Positions 6,580 through 7,780 of a stretch of 7,780 nt of DNA are shown in pieces. Below the pieces are notes generated by a model. The model worked only from the letters and a program-made list of their open reading frames with translations, was not told where the DNA came from and ran no database searches. Numbering within the stretch: position 1 is the first letter of the stretch; each line of letters opens with the position of its first letter. Origin of the DNA: Syntrophomonadaceae bacterium (GTDB lineage: Bacteria; Bacillota_B; Syntrophomonadia; Syntrophomonadales; Syntrophomonadaceae); the NCBI GenBank assembly GCA_030627145.1, contig DAOUSQ010000039.1, positions 1 through 7,780 on the forward strand, read 5' to 3'. The position numbers were made by a program, and so were the translations under genes.

Positions 6580-7043
6580 TTCTTCTTGTCTTCCAGTATA
6601 CCTCCAATTTCTTCTTTTCCTTGATTGATAGCTTCTAATCCTTTTTTTAATACCCTTTCCATATGGTCTAAAACTTCGCCAGCATATATATTAGCATCTT
6701 TACGAATTCCTCGTGCTACTTCCTCGGCTTTTGTTACAATTTCATCCGCCATGTCCATAGCGCTTTTGGTAATCTCATTTTCAGCAACCATCTGTTCAAC
6801 TTTACCTTTAGATTCTTCTACATATTCTTCTGCATCTGCACAGGCCTCTTGAATTATTCTTTCTTTTTCAGAAATAATCATGCGTGCTGTTTCCAGCTCT
6901 TCTGGGAAGATTGCTCTTATTCTATCCAAACGGTCTAAAAACTTGTGGCTTTCTATTAATACCTTACCGTTGGAAAATGGTATTTTCTTGCTTTCTTTAA
7001 TAATAACTTCCAGTTCATCCAATATTCTAAAAATCTCCATCAT
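6576..7043 (-). CDS. Coiled-coil protein of unknown function, coupled to rsmD
   Basis: Acidic, helix-rich protein of 155 aa. The N-terminal part (MMEIFRILDELEVIIKES, then PFSNGKVLI at 22-30 and FPEEL at 46-50) is followed by a long charged helix rich in Glu, Lys and Ala (about 50-148), probably a coiled coil. There is no signal peptide, membrane segment or catalytic motif. Similar short proteins in Clostridia are often labelled ATPase or F0 subunit b-like, merely because of coiled-coil similarity; I do not assign a function. A DivIVA-like or scaffold role is possible. Its ATG overlaps the rsmD stop in ATGA, and GAGGAGG (7060-7054) lies 10 nt upstream within the rsmD end, so translation is coupled. 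A second ATG follows at once (7040). In many Firmicutes coaD follows rsmD; here this gene takes that place. It overlaps the end of convergent ylbJ by 4 bp. Confidence 0.85.
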   Translation of the reverse strand: MMEIFRILDELEVIIKESKKIPFSNGKVLIESHKFLDRLDRIRAIFPEELETARMIISEKERIIQEACADAEEYVEESKGKVEQMVAENEITKSAMDMADEIVTKAEEVARGIRKDANIYAGEVLDHMERVLKKGLEAINQGKEEIGGILEDKKN

Positions 7044-7612
7044 TCACCTGTATCCTCCTCTTGCAGACGATAATAATGTAATGTAGACTCTCCGTAATCG
7101 TTAACTCTATATTCTATTAACCTGGACAGTTTGCCAGGTAAAACTTTATTTCGTTGTGTTCTTATAATCAATACACCTGTTTCTTTAATAATATCAGCTT
7201 TATCAAGAACCTGTAATACTTTAACAAAGATTGTATCATTGCTAAATGGTGGATCAATATATATATATTCAAATTTTAATTCACGTTTTTTCAGAATCTC
7301 CAAAGCCTTAAAAACATCATTACGGTATACTTCATAGCCTTCATTAAATCCACAATTATGTAGATTGTATTTTATTGTCTTTATTGCCTGCATACTATTA
7401 TCAATAAAAATTACTCTAGCCGCATTTCGACTCAATGCTTCGATACCTACGCTACCACTTCCCGCAAATAAATCCAGGAAAAATGCCCCATTAATATCAG
7501 TCCCGATTACATTAAAAAGAGCTTCCTTAATCATATCAGTAATAGGCCTAGTATTCATGCCAGGGGGTGCTTTTAAACGTTTACCTTTTGCTTTTCCCGA
7601 AATAACTCTCAT
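7040..7612 (-). CDS. rsmD: 16S rRNA (guanine(966)-N(2))-methyltransferase RsmD
   Basis: Protein of 190 aa, the usual family length. It methylates N2 of G966 in 16S rRNA (E. coli numbering), using S-adenosylmethionine, during small-subunit assembly. The start MRVISGKAKGKRLKAPPG and TRPITDMIKEALFN (21-34) are the family's conserved N-terminal region. Motif I, LDLFAGSGSVGIEALSR (46-62), binds S-adenosylmethionine. The acidic residue after the second strand is in FIDNS (69-73), and DPPF at 120-123 is the N6/N2-type catalytic motif IV. AGAGGTG at 7627-7621 is 8 nt before the ATG. The stop codon overlaps the start of the 155-aa coiled-coil gene, so they form a two-gene unit. The family is sometimes labelled YhhF or YlbH. 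Confidence 0.96.
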   Translation of the reverse strand: MRVISGKAKGKRLKAPPGMNTRPITDMIKEALFNVIGTDINGAFFLDLFAGSGSVGIEALSRNAARVIFIDNSMQAIKTIKYNLHNCGFNEGYEVYRNDVFKALEILKKRELKFEYIYIDPPFSNDTIFVKVLQVLDKADIIKETGVLIIRTQRNKVLPGKLSRLIEYRVNDYGESTLHYYRLQEEDTGE

Positions 7613-7721
7613 TTATTATTCACCTCTTTTTGCAATTCGCTGGTATTGTATAATTACCCTTTTTTTCTTTAATAATTTTATGTTTTTGTATAAATTTTTA
7701 AATATATTGTATATTATCTCT

Positions 7722-7762
7722 AAAAAAAGGTAACTATATTATTACCAGAAGAAATCTGGTAA
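7722..7762 (-). promoter_or_regulatory. Competing hairpins upstream of rsmD; possible weak terminator or attenuator
   Basis: A perfect 8-bp inverted repeat TTACCAGA-agaaa-TCTGGTAA lies at 7742-7762. On the minus strand, the second arm of that hairpin (GGTAAT, 7746-7741) can instead pair with GTTACC (7734-7729), which is followed directly by seven T (7728-7722), the layout of a weak intrinsic terminator. The two pairings exclude each other. It may simply end the gene upstream of rsmD, which is outside the window. No coding region is recognisable between 7613 and 7780. Confidence 0.4.
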
Positions 7763-7780
7763 ACAAACCCTCCCCAACAA

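Noticed and set aside
1..7780. CRISPR arrays, insertion sequences, transposase or phage genes, tRNA or rRNA genes
   Set aside because: None was seen. The repeats present are short heptads and isolated inverted repeats, not spacer arrays or terminal repeats of a known element.

Overview
The window looks like a chromosomal segment from an AT-rich anaerobic member of the Firmicutes (Clostridia or Halanaerobiales type). The evidence is the low GC content, the strong AGGAGG-type ribosome binding sites, a Pta-AckA acetate/ATP pathway, and a gene neighbourhood like the Bacillus ylbH-ylbN block (rsmD, ylbJ, ylbK, ylbM, ylbN/yceD). The YlbJ/SpoVV-like gene hints at an endospore former. I cannot assign a genus from the sequence alone.

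Layout, left to right: (1) minus-strand yceD/DUF177, cut by the window edge, preceded by a consensus sigma-A promoter (414-443). (2) Minus-strand operon pta (1785-2777) then ackA (525-1718), closed by an intrinsic terminator near 483-511. (3) Plus-strand tmcAL (2903-4156), divergent from pta and followed by a perfect 10-bp hairpin terminator. (4) A 182-bp convergent intergenic region whose two ends carry period-7 tandem repeats that include the stop codons of both flanking genes. (5) Minus-strand patatin-like phospholipase (4339-5124). (6) A 276-bp divergent AT-rich intergenic region. (7) Plus-strand ylbJ/spoVV-like membrane protein (5401-6579), which contains a perfect 13-bp inverted repeat inside its coding sequence. 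(8) Minus-strand rsmD (7040-7612), translationally coupled (ATGA) to a 155-aa coiled-coil protein of unknown function (6576-7043), whose stop codon overlaps that of ylbJ. (9) An AT-rich leader upstream of rsmD with competing inverted repeats.

The genes are mostly housekeeping. Pta and AckA convert acetyl-CoA to acetate and ATP. TmcAL uses acetate and ATP to acetylate the wobble cytidine of elongator tRNA-Met, so the divergent pta/tmcAL pair puts acetate production next to an acetate-consuming tRNA modification. RsmD and YceD belong to ribosome biogenesis. I see no defence system, CRISPR array, insertion sequence, tRNA or rRNA. The points most worth a second look are the heptad repeats that form gene ends, the long palindrome inside ylbJ, and the poor fit of the yceD 3' part to its family.
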